Shown one piece after another: positions 12,166 through 24,270 of a stretch of DNA of 64,000 nucleotides; positions within the stretch are counted from its first letter, which is position 1; every line of letters begins with the position of its first letter. Source of the DNA: Protea cynaroides (taxonomy: Eukaryota > Streptophyta > Magnoliopsida > Proteales > Proteaceae); NCBI GenBank assembly GCA_028583415.1, contig CM053274.1, positions 92,784,549 through 92,848,548 on the forward strand, read 5' to 3'. The position numbers were made by a program, and so were the translations under genes. The notes below the pieces were generated by a model, which searched no databases, was not told the origin of the DNA, and worked only from the letters and a program-made list of their open reading frames with translations.

Positions 12166-12744
12166 ATTAAAAAAACCATCAAAATTCATAAATACCTTGC
12201 CCTTGTATGTTGAATGTTTGAACTATTCAACTAACTATTCCTTATCGGCATGATCCATCTATCTAATCCTTGTGCTAACTATCCATCTAACTATTCCTAG
12301 CTCCCCATCCAACCATTGAAACCCGAAACCGGTGGAGTAAAAGGTTCTCTCTTCACTGTGGGTCCTTGATTATAATTCATAAATACCTTATCCTTATTAT
12401 TGAGATCATTTAATTGAGGAAAAAAATTTTCGGCCTCCCTTGCAGGATACCTAAAAGCAACCACCCCTCAACTTTGGCACAAAATGTCTCCCACATCTTA
12501 TGTTTTTGAAAATGTTATTTCTCAATCAATTTGGTGATGAGATTCTTCATCACCAATGTTTATAGGCTAATAATATTTTTCAAATTAAAAAAAAAAGAAA
12601 AAAAAACTTTTTTAAGATTCTATAATATAATTTAAGAAAATAAATTAAAAAATAATCCTTCTCCGGCTTCTTCGTTCTGTCTTTCCCAAATCGAAGTCTT
12701 CCCTTTACTCGCCGGCGAGGAACAGAAGAACTCCTTGGTTTCAG

Positions 12745-13306
12745 AGAACTCCTCTTCTGCGTCAACAACGTCAAAGACTCTTGAGCTTCTTGCACTCGAA
12801 GTAGCAACCACTGTTGCGGAGGAGTAATTAAGGTCGGAGCACCAGCGGGAAGGATCTACCATTGCGAGTGGTGGGACTTGGTAGGAGTGAGTCACGACGC
12901 CGCCACTGCCAACAACACCACCGGCGGCGGCGGAAGATGCACTGCGTTTTCTGTGGTTGGGGTGTGGTGGTAGTGAGGTTGGAGACGGTGAGGCGAAGAA
13001 GGAGAGGCGAGGGTAGTGATGGGAGGTGGTGAAAGGGAGGATATGGGTTTGGGAACATAATTGAAATTGGGGCAAGTTCCCCTCTTAAGATGTTCTGAAG
13101 CAGTGCGAGATGGGTTTGAAGCGGAGAACACAGCGAGCACCGGAGGGTGACGGCCTTGGGGAGACCAGTATCGGAATTGCGAACCAGCATGGGCTCCAGG
13201 TGTGCCCAGTACCAAGCCCCGTGGCCTTTATGGCTTTCGTCCTTACCGTCACCAACCCTTCATAGCGCTTGTGAACCGCCTTCGCCGTGAGGTCGTCTGC
13301 TAACAC
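12745..13306 (-). pseudogene. Captured 5' fragment of a DUF659/hAT-like zinc-finger gene
   Basis: Read on the minus strand from 13306, three frames in turn give KAVHKRYEGLVTVRTKAIK, then MLVRNSDTGLPKAVTLRCSL, then FSASNPSRTASEHLKRGTCP and SYQVPPLAMVDPSRW-like text. From memory this order matches the N-terminus of the plant BED-finger/DUF659 hAT-like proteins of the At1g12380/At1g62870 type, where it forms one continuous frame. At least three frameshifts break it here and the central and C-terminal domains are absent. It sits wholly inside Mutator-like element 2, so I infer transposon capture, not decay of a resident gene. No product is expected. Confidence 0.7.
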
Positions 13307-14152
13307 TGAAATCGAGGACTCTTAACGGAGCAGTATTGGCAATGGGCAGCCATTGTTGAGACTTCCCAGTAGAATCCAATGACGGCAGAAACAAATAAAT
13401 AATAATGAATAAGTCGCAACCTAAATGTACAGAATACAGGATTCCCAAACAGGAGAAATCTACAGAATAACCACTGGATATCTGCCTCAGTAAAAGGAAT
13501 TAAATCTTTGCAGGTTTTTGAATATTCAATTGCGATCATGAAACCAGCAAAACTCATTGAGAAATCTGGTCTTCCTGCTTGATCAGTTTTTCTAATTGAT
13601 GGGTTATGTGTTGTCTGGAAGCCCGAGTGATGACTTTGGACTCTGGAGATAATAAAAAGGCTCCGGCCAGCAAACAAACTCTCAAGGACTTGCCACCAAA
13701 ACAAAATCCTAGAAAGCCAGCAAATCGAACTCTCTTTTCCTCGGATAAAAAAGTAATGGGAGAACCTTATGATCAATAGAGGCTTCAAGCAGGTCGCAAC
13801 AGAGTTGCAGGTCAAAAGCCTTGGATCACCGAGTACTATTGAGTGGCAAGCGTAATCGATTTGGAGAACCCTATAGGAACTAGAGCTAATGTGGAACATG
13901 AGAACGTCGTTGACGCAAAAGAGTCTCTTTCATGTACGTGATAAACTTGTAATTGTGTGGGATCAGAGTTTCTAGGTTTCCTTAGAAATTGTCTTTGTGT
14001 GGAAAAACTTAGGTAAGGCTGTAAGGGCTGTTAGAGGATTTTTCTCTGACAGTGAAGAGCTGAAGGCGCTGTAAAGCTGACAGATGAGCTAAGCCTATCA
14101 GGTAGAAAGCTGTAGAAGTTTTTTGGGAATAAAGAATTTCTCTTTTTTCTGG

Positions 14153-14912
14153 TGGACGTAAGCATCCCACGATGGGGTGCTGAACCCCACGATGGGATGC
14201 TGAACCACATTAATTCTTTGTGTTTTCTTCTTGTTTGTCTTTCTTCTTGTTTGCGTGTCTCCAATCCTAACGGTGATACCCTTGGCTGGCAGATCAGTCG
14301 ATGCGGTAAGGGGTTTTCAGGAGCTATCGGAGAACTCCAGGGATGCTACAATGGTAGCTTTGCAGAGGCGTGAACCCTAGTGGGCTGGTGCATCTGGGAT
14401 GTCGGAGATTGCTGGTGAGACCTCTATCGAGGGAGCAGGCCGTTGGAGATGACCGTACAGGCCGGCGGTGCAAGACATGCGATGAGTTTTGCGATGGGAA
14501 AGCAATTTGGATCTGAGAGAAAGCCTGGTTTAGATCGCAGATCGCAGGTGCCATGGTCATCTCTGCAGATCTGCGTTGTTGTTCGCAAAGGTAAGCCGAC
14601 TTTGGTAGAGAGCAGGTTCTCTCTGGTAGGCGATGGTTTGCAGATTGCGGCACTGCCATTGCCGATCTGCTCTGGTGTTCGTGAAGGTGGATCTGCTTGG
14701 GTGGAGAGCAAGACGACTTCGGTGATCGGTATACGTAGACAGATAGTTTCTGCGGTGGCATTGAAAAAGGCATTTGTGGCAAACTCTAACCGACATATGT
14801 CATTGATTGGGTTCAACGGCAGCGGTGAGTGGACGTAGGCATCCCACGATGGGGTGTTGAACCACGTTAATTCTCTGTGTTTTCTTCTTGTTTGCGTATC
14901 TCCAATCCTAAC
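14153..14912 (+). repeat. Direct repeat inside Mutator-like element 2
   Basis: GTGGACGTAAGCATCCCACG at 14153 and GTGGACGTAGGCATCCCACG at 14832 begin two near-identical stretches that run on through TTCTCTGTGTTTTCTTCTTG-like text to CTCCAATCCTAAC. The first copy also repeats CCACGATGGGRTGCTGAACC in tandem. Confidence 0.8.
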
Positions 14913-15247
14913 ACCTGAAACCAAGGGGTTTTTTGGTTCATTGCCGGCAAGTACGAGCAGCAGTAAAATGGAAGACTTTGATTTGGGAAAGGGAGAACGA
15001 AAAGACAGAGAAGGATTATTTTTTAATTTATTTTCTAAAATTATATTATAAATTTAAAAAAAAAAAATCAATTTGTAGGATATTATTATCTTGAAAACAT
15101 TGGAGATGATGAATCCATCATCAAATTGATTGAGAATGAATATTTTCAAAAATAGGGGAGGTAGGAGACATTTTATGTCAAGTTGAAAGGTGGTTGTCTT
15201 TTAGATATCTTGGAAAGGAGGTGGGAGAAATTTTTCCTTTTAATCCA

Positions 15248-15902
15248 TAGGAAAATTTTAAAACAGTCATTATAATTCATAAATACCTTGCCCTTATATG
15301 TTGAATGTCCAAACTATCCATCAAACTCTTCCTAGCTCTTGATTCAACCATCCCCTTTAATTGGACCAAGTTTTTCTTCACGTGTGGTGAAGAAGTATAT
15401 CTATATCTTCACCCTGAGTTTCGGAAGGGTTAGATTAGGATCCAGGAATTAAGGGTATCTAAACCTAGACAGCACCTATTAAACCGATCAAGCACGACAC
15501 AAAAAAAAAAAAAAAAAAAAAAACCCCAACCATTTAATTAATTGTTAGGTTCGGTCTTAGATGGTGTATTAATTGATCGTTCCTGATATTGACTAAAAAA
15601 ACTACATAACCCAACTGAAAAGCAATCAAACATTAAAACAAGCCTAAATCGATCTAGACAGTTTGATTAAAGGTCACTTAAGTGGTCTTCTACTTCTTTT
15701 AAGTGTCTACTCCTTTTATAACTTATGTTTCCCAATATTTTCTTTCTCCAACCATTGCGAGACTAAAATTTTCACACTCTATACACTTTGATCTCTTCCT
15801 TTGTTGTCTCTACGACTTTAGTCTCACATCAGCTAAAACCTAAATATTAAAGAAACAAAAATCTATAATTAAATGTCTTCGATTGTATTAGTTACTTATC
15901 AA
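15248..15902. other. Spacer before duplication copy B
   Basis: No gene. TATAATTCATAAATACCTT at about 15270 also occurs at about 12371 and, in part, near 12186, on the other side of Mutator-like element 2. A poly-A run lies near 15501-15522. Confidence 0.5.
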
Positions 15903-15980
15903 TTAGAAATCGATGATTTAATCATTCAAAATCAAATCATATTATGGCATGAGCTTGATTTCAAACCGATTGGTATAAAC

Positions 15981-17634
15981 CATAGTTAATTAATTCTCCA
16001 AATTATTTGTGAATTATTCTTCCAAACTGAATAGTACAAATAATTCTTTCGAATTCGAATTATATTCAATGACTCTGAAAAATTCTCCCATTTTTGTCTA
16101 GAAATAAATATCGAGAATAATTCTTTCGAATCCGAATTATACCAAATAATTTGAATTCTTCAAAAAATTATTAATACTATCCTAGTGGAGGACTTAACGT
16201 CTTAACTAACATTCTCAAACAAAGTTTTTCGGAAAAAAAAAATTCATACCTTAACTATTTGCATCTTATCCAATCTAAGTCTTATTATAAGTATAAAAAT
16301 CATATTATAATACAAAAAGATCAATAATTTTATTTTATTTTTCTTATGTGAGATTAAATATGAGTAGAAAAATTAAATCATAATACAAAGCAAATCATTA
16401 ATTTTGTTTGGTAATATGGAATTAAATATGAATACAAAAATCATATCATAATTAAAGGTGTCAACGGGCTGGTCTAGTTCGGTTTCGGTCCTGAATGAAA
16501 CGGTGTAGGGTTTTACAAGCCCAGCCCAAAACATGTCCATGAAGGGTTCAGGCTGGGGTGGGCTGCGTTAGATACAATAACTAATGGGGCGGTCCGATGT
16601 TAGGTTGTTATCGGACTAGGCTTATTGGGCTGATTTCGGATCGACTCGATTCGGGCTGGATTTACTGGGCTTATCGAGCTGCCTTCGCATGTAGTTATTT
16701 TTGCATGATAATAAATTTTTTGTGGCACTTTTTGTTCATATTTAATACAATTGTAAGTGTTTAAGTTTTAATTGATCTTATGGGCAATTGAGCATGGATT
16801 AGAATCGTTAGATCCTTGGTTAGTTAGTTATTATTTGAGAAACAAAAAGAATCGGTTTGGACTATCTCGGGCTTCTTAACGGGCCTTATTCGGACTAGTT
16901 CAGGCTTCTTAACAGGCCGGTCAGGTTTCGGTCTAGACAGAAACGGTATCGGGCTTTACAAGCTCAGACCGAAACCTGCCCATGAAAGGTTCGGTCTAGG
17001 TAGGGTTAGGGTTATATAGAGCCAGCTAGATCCGTACTACCGAGCCGGGCCCAGATTTGACACCCTTACCATAATACAAAGCAAGTCATTACTTTCGTGT
17101 GCTTTTTCAATTGAGATTAAATATGAATCTAAAAATAAATATTATATTACAAATCATGAGGAAGTAATTAACAAACATGAAAAAGAAATGGATTTCATGA
17201 GGATGATTGGATGAATTTATGAATATGTTTAATTTTTATGAACGTCAACTCCACTAAATTGGTATTATTATCATAATAAAATCTAATGAGCAACATTATA
17301 TAGTGTAATGAAATCTAATGAATCCACCTTTATAAACACATACCCCTATAATGTATTATATTATTATTTATAAATTAAATATTATTCTAATGTTACTTAT
17401 ATATTATGCAGGTGTGATAATTGATTGATAGTATGAAATAGGAACACCAAATACTAAAAATTAATGTCAAATTTTTTAAGACAAAAAAATAATTCCCGAA
17501 CTGATCGAAATTCGAATTTTATTTTAAGTCCGCTTTTTTGACAGCATCTTTGACCAAATTCTTAAATTATCAAAACGACTCATTTCTAACTATTCTCTTT
17601 CGAATAATTCCCATATCCAAATTAAATAACTATG
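15981..17634. mobile_element. hAT-like element upstream of GT47 copy B
   Basis: The element begins CATAGTTAATTAATT and ends AATTAAATAACTATG, imperfect inverted repeats. The direct repeat GTATAAAC at 15973-15980 and 17635-17642 is an exact 8-base target duplication. Copy A has the uninterrupted site (GGTATGAACCTGATTATG near 63-80), so the insertion followed the duplication. Internal text is AATTATTCGAAT-rich without ORFs. It contains a second nested element. Confidence 0.8.
16453..17068. mobile_element. Nested hAT element, relative of 4024-4684
   Basis: Ends TAAAGGTGTCAA and TTGACACCCTTA. The flanks ATCATAAT and ACCATAAT suggest an 8-base duplication. The interior aligns with the 4024-4684 element (for example CGGACTAGGCTTATTG in both), so they are the same family inserted independently in the two halves of the window. 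Confidence 0.75.
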
Positions 17635-18899
17635 GTATAAACATGATTACAGTACTTGGGTTCGACTATATTCCGGCAATAAATTGACATAATATAAATA
17701 TATTAATGTCTGATTTATAAGAATCAATTAATTAAATAGTATGATCAAAACCAATTTAACTAGAGTATATCGTATATTTATAATCGTGTCACCCATGGGT
17801 TACCCTCGTTATACCCTAGAATTAAGACAAAGGTGCAGCCACGACATATTCCGCAGGATACTCCACCATATCCGCCGAGAGAAATCTAAGACCATTTTCT
17901 TATACTTCTGTTGAAGTGAGTGTAAATTTTCCAAAAAAAAAAAAAGAAGAGAGAGTAAATTAAGGAGAGGAACCTCATATTTATGACCAACTCATCCAAC
18001 ACGTGAAAATTAACCCACACGGCAAGTTCAACGGTTGACCATTCTGAACCGTAATCGACCAATCGAGCCAAAACCGGTTTAGTTTTAATTTTTAAAATAT
18101 AATAATGGATTGGTTCCAATTTTAATCAAGAAACCGTCGATTGCAAACTGATAAATTTATTTACCTAATTAAATCTCATTTTTTAACTCTCATCGTTGGT
18201 TTTTTTTTTTTTATCGAATTTGATAGACTTTCACACTTTCGCATGTCTGATCTGATACGATTCTAAAAGAATGGAATCCAAGACGAATACTATATCAATC
18301 CACATCAAATTCTTTAAAGAGTAAATATGGGATTAACCCCTCATAAGACTAATATGTGATCATAATAATCCATCAAGGTTCCAAAACAAGTGACTCATTC
18401 GAGATGGATTAGCCCTTTCGAAACAGCTTCACTCTCCTCTAGAGTCTCTGTTTGACAGCAAGTAATCCTTTTTTAACGGCTTCACTCTGGCACCAGGTTG
18501 CTCATTCCGTAGCAAGAATAGGGTATGAGGAACGATTGCCCTGAGCTTAACCCAGTAACACTAATATGGGATAGTAACTGTTACGGAATGTCGTGTTATA
18601 ATGCAATTAAGAAATTAAAATTAATTAATAGTTGATTCAATTTTTTTATTTATTTATATTTTTGGATAAAGATCCAATTTATGTTCATTACATTTGGAAT
18701 CGAATCAAACCCACATAATCGATGATAGATAAAATTCCACTTTCGGCATTGCCACTAACAGAGCTCTATCAACGATAAAGAAGAAGTAGAAAATTATAAA
18801 CTAAATCTATATCTAAGTTGCTCAGATGCGTCCCACACAACTTCCCTTGCCACTAAGTCTAGGCAATGATTGTAAACCATGGAGTGCATATATATCAGT

Positions 18900-19310
18900 A
18901 GACAGCAGCAGCTCATCTAGCAAGAACATCAGCTACCATGTGTATTTCTCGATAGCATTGAGTAATCCTGATCCGTGTATTTTGAAGATCTTCCCTTAAC
19001 TTTCTCCATTGTTGAATGTGATACCATGAAAGCTCAGATCATAGGAAATAACCCACAACAGAACTGCATTCGCATTCCACCCATAATTTTTCAATGTTTA
19101 GATTAATAGTTTCTTGTAGACCATGTAGAATTGCTGCTATCTCAGCTTGGAAATTAGTAGCGTCGCCCTTGAAATTAGCAAAAGCAGGCAGCACCTTGCC
19201 ATGTTGATCTTGGAAAATTCGTCCCGCACCCGCATCCCCTGGATTGCCCATGAGCATCCATTAACATTTAATTTGATCCACCCTGTTGATGGCTTGCACC
19301 ATACGGCAGG
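18900..19310 (-). pseudogene. Retroelement RNase H (RVT_3) domain remnant upstream of copy B
   Basis: On the minus strand the frame gives WIKLNVNGCS, a one-base shift, then GNPGDAGAGRIFQDQHGKVL, FQAEIAAILHGLQETINLNI and LWVECECSSVVGYF. After a stop it continues with residues ending MVADVLAR. This order (LNVDG-like start, GNPG-GAG, E-A-L-GL, W-E-DS, VADVLA) is the RVT_3-type RNase H domain that ends many plant LINE polyproteins. A frameshift and a stop show it is dead. The block is missing from copy A (the join is around 1240), so it entered the B promoter region after duplication or was lost from A. Confidence 0.7.
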
Positions 19311-19420
19311 TCAGATAATGACTGGTTTACACTCCTTGTATGAAGTGCAAAGTGCTTCCTTATTTATGGAGATCAATGAATTCCTTATTAAATAAAATAA
19401 ACTCCATATTTAATACCTCT

Positions 19421-19429
19421 CTATAAATA
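19421..19429 (+). promoter_or_regulatory. TATA box of GT47 copy B
   Basis: CTATAAATA lies 44 bases before ATG 19473 and is identical in sequence and spacing to copy A. The retroelement remnant at 18900-19310 ends about 110 bases upstream, so distal promoter DNA differs between copies while the core is conserved. Confidence 0.7.
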
Positions 19430-19472
19430 TAAGAAAGAAGATGATACAGAAGTGAGAGTTGAAGAAGAAACA

Positions 19473-22400
19473 ATGGCGGCAGCCTTGAGCTGTTCAGCCC
19501 ATATCTTAGTTTTTCCTGTATTGCTTCTTCTTCTTCTACTCTGTTTATCTCCCCTGAACCAGAATTCTTTTTCAGACTTCTTTCCTCGTTCTCCTTTCAG
19601 TTACAGAGAATTAAGTAACAAGAAAACGCCAGCAGCTTACTCACCTGCTCCAACTCCAAATCCAGTACCCAAGCCTTCATTTAATTCCACCAATATCAGT
19701 TACAGTTCTGCAACTGTTCCTCATATTAGAGTAAGTAAACCGAGATTCTGGATGATTTTTAGATTTGTTTCTTTTGTGGTTTTTGGTGGGTTTTGCTGAT
19801 TTTGATTCACTTGCAGAGGATTGAAGATAGTCTTGCCAGAGCACGTGCTGCAATTCATCAAGCTATCATCTCACGTAATTACACCTCTGATAAAGAAGAG
19901 CTTTTCATCCCCAGAGGATCAATTTACAGAAACCCATATGAATTTCATCAGTTAAGATCCTTTTACTTCCTTTTACATTTAACAGTTCTTTGTTCTTGGA
20001 AAGTTCCCTTTTCTTGGGTTCATGACTTTTCAGTTTTCTAGGAAGAAATTTTTTTATTATTATTATTATTTTTTAATCATTGATTTCATCAAGACTTTTG
20101 GGTTTCAGTTCCCAATCCATTTGATTTTCATAGTTCCACCCCCAGAAAAAACAAAATTGTTTGACTTGCGTTTTATGACCAACAACAGGATGAAAACTTA
20201 TCCTTTCAATTGTAGTTCAATGTGTTAGTTGTTCATTGAACGGGTTAGGATATTCGATACGCATGCCAATGCAACACAGTCTGTCCGATGAACAACTGGT
20301 GGGCTGGCAATAGGAAAAGATCTTTTTCTATTATTTTGTTGTTTGAGAAGTATCAAATAATGAAAACCTTATCCCTCCATCATAATCTAACAATCTTTGT
20401 TTAGGACTCATTGTGTTTCGAAGAGTTAGACCGGATTTTAAATTATTTTTGATTGATCCAATCCACAATGGTGAAGGAGAATGCCTTCACCTTGGGTTTT
20501 AGTGGGGGCAAGATTAGTAACCAGGAATAAGTGCTCGGGTTCATTATCATGAATTCGTCTCGAGCTAATTATTGTTTCCCTTGTTCTCTTCTCCCGCTTC
20601 TCTTGCACCGCCTTCCTTTAGTGTGGAGGAAAACTTTCTCTATTTTCGATTAAGAATAGGTTATGAATGCACTTAATCTTCTTTTTATTCAGTTTTTTTT
20701 CCTTCTTTTTATTTATTAAAATATAATAAAATCAATTAAGTTTTCTTCTAAGGCTCAGTTTGATTGCAAGAGAAATTAAAATAAGAAAAGTGAAAATTTT
20801 CAAACAAAAAAAAAGAACTTTTATAGCTAAAAAAAATCACATTTGTTATATTCTAGGGTTTTGAGAACGAATTCTGATCTTATCTACAAACAGACCTTAA
20901 AATTGATTGTTTTGGTTATTGACTCTTAAAATTTAGAACTTACAAAGTTTGATACATGAATCAGGAGCCATATTGAGATGATGAAGAGGTTCAAGATATG
21001 GACGTACAGGGAAGGAGAGCCACCCCTTGTTCATGATGGCCCACTTAACTACATATACTCTACAGAAGGGCAGTTCATTGATGAGATGGAGAGTGGGCTT
21101 AGCCCATTCACAACCCATAACCCTGATGAGGCCCATACCTTCTTCCTGCCCTTCAGTGTTGCTAATGTCATTCTTTACCTCTACAGACCCCTCGTTTCCT
21201 ACTCAAGAAAACCATTGCAGCGGTTTGCTGCAGACTATATCAGGATTATATCAAAGAAATACCCATACTGGAATAGAAGCAGTGGGGGCGACCATTTCAT
21301 GGTCTCTTGCCATGATTGGGTAAGTCTCTCTCTCTCTCATACAAAAAATTATAGGGGAAGGTAGGGTGTCAATGGGATCCGGTCTAATCGGTTTTCGGTT
21401 ATTTAACACCTTGCATTGTGATTGGCCTGTTTAGTTATTAAAGCTTTAAAAGCTAGGCATGGACACCGTTACATTATGCTGATCGATTTTTGGTCTACAA
21501 TCGGACTCATGCTAAATGGGCTAATACCAAAATGATTATAGATACTTTTTCAGACAGAACCGTCCCGTTTTACCTCAAAACCAAACTGGATTGATGTGCT
21601 TATTGGTCATGTTTTGGGCCAAAGACTATGGAAATTACTGGTCTTGTATCGAGGCGGGCTAGCCGATTCGGAATCCAATAAAGCAGTCTATTAGAGACCG
21701 ACTCGATAGTATCCCAAACTGAATGTTTAGTTGGACCGAATTAAATAGATACCCCTACATTGTATTTCATGTAGGCAAGATTATTCTTGGATGGTAGACT
21801 TGGTAAGTATGTGTGTGCCTCTCTTTGGTTTGGACATCAAATTCCGTCACGTGGAAGGGTAAAAAGTCTGGCCTTTAGACACTTAGGAATTGTTTGGGAT
21901 TAAGCACATGTCAAATTTTATACCCATTTTCAATAATTTTTTTCATATGTATTTGCATTCCCATGTATACAGCTTTCGGTTCCTCTATCACTATCAGATT
22001 TTTCTGATTTTCTAATGTTTTGTTTTGCCACATGGCAAATTCTATTTGGGCTACAATTTGACAAGTGAGCAGATAACCTTGGGGTCTATCTATTAAAAAA
22101 AAAATCAACCCAATCCAATCTACCATGTGAGAACAACCATATAGTAAAAAACATGAGTTATTAAAAGTTTAAGTGACTGATCAAAATTTTAATTTATTCT
22201 TCTAAGTTAATGTTCATTGTGAAATTACAGGGACCAGACATTAATGGAGGAGATCCAAGGCTTTTTCAATATCTCATTAGAGTTCTATGCAATGCAAACA
22301 CATCAGAAGGCTTCCAACCCAGAAGAGATGTCTCTCTACCAGAAGCTAAACTTAATTATGGAACCCTTGGAAAGCCAGGCTGGGGTCAATCTCCCAGAAT

Positions 22401-22893
22401 CCGATCGATCTTTGCATTCTTCGCCGGTGGCTGTCATGGCTACATAAGAAAATTATTGCTGGATCATTGGAAAGACAAAGATAAAGAGATCCAAGTCCAT
22501 GAATACCTCCCCAAGGGTCAAAATTATAACAAATTAATGGGTCAAAGTAAGTTTTGCTTGTGCCCAAGTGGGTATGAAGTTGCAAGTCCTAGGATCATTG
22601 AAGCCATATACTCAGGTTGTGTTCCTGTGTTAATTTCCGATCATTACGCGTTACCGTTCAGTGATGTTCTTGATTGGAGCCAATTTACAGTTCAGAATCC
22701 GGTAGAGAAGATACCGGAGATTAAGACAATCTTACAAGGGATCAGTCAAACTAAGTATTTGAGATTACAGATGAGGGTGATGAGAGTGCAAAGACATTTT
22801 GCACTTCATAGACCTGCTAAGCCTTTTGATCTCTTACATATGGTTCTCCATTCAGTTTGGCTAAGGAGACTTGATCTAAGACTGCCATATTGA
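19473..22893 (+). CDS. GT47 exostosin-family glycosyltransferase, copy B (4 exons)
   Basis: Exons 19473-19730, 19817-19950, 20965-21319 and 22231-22893 join in frame with GT-AG borders to about 469 residues. Exons 2, 3 and 4 have exactly the lengths of copy A (134, 355, 663 bases). Exon 1 is 18 bases shorter because the Pro/Ala stem lacks repeats. The same features are visible: Leu-rich anchor near residue 12-26, FKIWTYREGEPP, CHDW, FAFFAGG, KFCLCPSGYE, RIIEA and SGCVPV. Family role as for copy A: a Golgi type II glycosyltransferase of unknown donor and acceptor. Amino-acid changes from A are scattered and mostly mild (for example the terminal LRLPY here, LRLPC in A), and no break was found, so both copies look functional. 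The first-exon start is supported by its conserved TATA box. Confidence 0.88.
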
Positions 22894-23526
22894 TTACTAT
22901 GTTACACTTCTTGTACAATTCAGAATTTCAATTTGTTACAATTTTTGTAGAATTGGTTATTTTTTTGTCTTCGCGTTGTGCCTTAAGTGTGTTCGTTTCT
23001 CTTCTTTTTCTCTATCTCTAGTAGTGTAGAAATCACCTACGGACACAGTAAAGTAATAAGTCCCAAAAAATGAGAATGCGTATAGAAATTGAGGTTCGTT
23101 TGTGCTTCTAAAATGCTAATCCGCATAAAAATTGGAATATTCTTCTACCAATCAGGGTTGGGTTTGTGGGTGTAAAAATCAACCCTAATCATGATGAAGA
23201 AAAATAAAATGAAATTTTAACATGGTTTGGAAAAATTCTTGCCTACGTTTCACCGTGAGATAAAACTATTTTACTCTCAATGGAAAATAGGGTTCACTGC
23301 CTCTCGTCTTGCATACAATTCCTTCGCTATCTATTTGTAGCAAAACCTGTACATTCATTGAAATACCCATATAACCATAAAAAAAAATTCTTATATTATT
23401 TGAATAAAAAAAAAACTCCCTTGTCCATACATTATCTGTTATCTTGTCTATGCCATTCAAAAGTTTTAATCTTATACTCTTATTCATTATATTTCTTAAA
23501 TGGTGGGTTGGTCACTTGGTCTCTTA

Positions 23527-23686
23527 TTTTTCATGTATTTCTTTTTCTCTTGTTACAAGAGAGCTAAACAGCGTTGCTGACTCTCTGGCAATGAGCGAAG
23601 AGGGTTGTGTCATTAGTGTCGACAACAATGTGGCCTATATCCGATCGTTGGCTGCAAGCTCAATGCTTAACGCCATTGGTTCATAA
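23527..23686 (+). pseudogene. RNase H tail remnant 3' of copy B
   Basis: The frame gives CISFSLVTRELNSVADSLAM, the typical C-terminal end of an RVT_3 RNase H domain of plant LINEs, then runs to a stop. The paralogous site in copy A (about 6490-6600) has RDLNSIADSLARSK but breaks soon after, so it predates the duplication. Confidence 0.6.
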
Positions 23687-24069
23687 TTCATGCTTTCACC
23701 CATAGATTTCTTGTTAAAAAAGGAGAGAGAGAAAAAAAAAGAAAAGAATAGTGATAATGCAAGTGTGGGATGCCTTCCCCCCCCCTTCCATTTTCCTACA
23801 TTTTCGTTCTTCTTTGATCATGTCCCCTTCCAGAGGAGATACCATCCATTTCATGTGCTCCATTAATAAGGTACGAGAGATTCCTTTTCCCTAAAATTTT
23901 TATTTAGGTTCATGAAGTATATGTTGTAGGTATGTACATCCTTCTCACATTTTCCTTCTCTCTCCATAAAATCCAAACCCCCTCCTAATGAAATAGCTAC
24001 CGGTTCTTCTAGTACTCCCATTTTCCCCATTAGTGTGTATATTCTCGAATACACCTGTAACGTGTAGAT

Positions 24070-24270
24070 TAGGGGTATGCTCGAAACATGTCCAATAAGA
24101 TAATCGGTTTGGGGTGGGCTGCACTACACATGTTAGTTACCGGTTTGGAGTGGGCTGCACTATACATGTTAGTTAACGGGTCAGTCTAGTGTCGATTTAT
24201 TATTGACTGGCTTATTAGACTCTTATTGGTTTGCTATTAGTTCGGATTGGACCCAAATTTGACACCCCTA
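24070..24270. mobile_element. Shortened hAT-like MITE 3' of copy B
   Basis: Starts TAGGGGTATG and ends TTGACACCCCTA. Internal text such as GGGTGGGCTGCACTA, which occurs twice here, matches the element at 7030-7515 with internal loss and duplication. Confidence 0.6.

Larger units (their letters stand above)
12418..15237. mobile_element. Mutator-like element 2 (Pack-MULE-like, 2.82 kb)
   Basis: The inverted terminal arms are about 320 bases each (12418-12744 and 14917-15237). They share, in inverted orientation, AAAATGTCTCC, TCTCAATCAATTTG, AATTAAAAAATAATCCTTCT and TTTCCCAAATC. The flanking 9-mers TTTAATTGA (12409-12417) and TTTAATCCA (15239-15247) match at 7 of 9 positions, consistent with a decayed target duplication. 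No transposase was recognised. The interior carries a fragment of a host-type gene (12745-13306, minus strand) and a directly repeated segment (14153-14272 and 14832-14912). This is the usual make-up of a gene-capturing non-autonomous MULE. Confidence 0.8.

Noticed and set aside
13300..13899. 199-codon minus-strand open frame as a gene
   Set aside because: It has no recognisable domain and lies inside a non-autonomous transposon; kept only as a finding about possible captured sequence.
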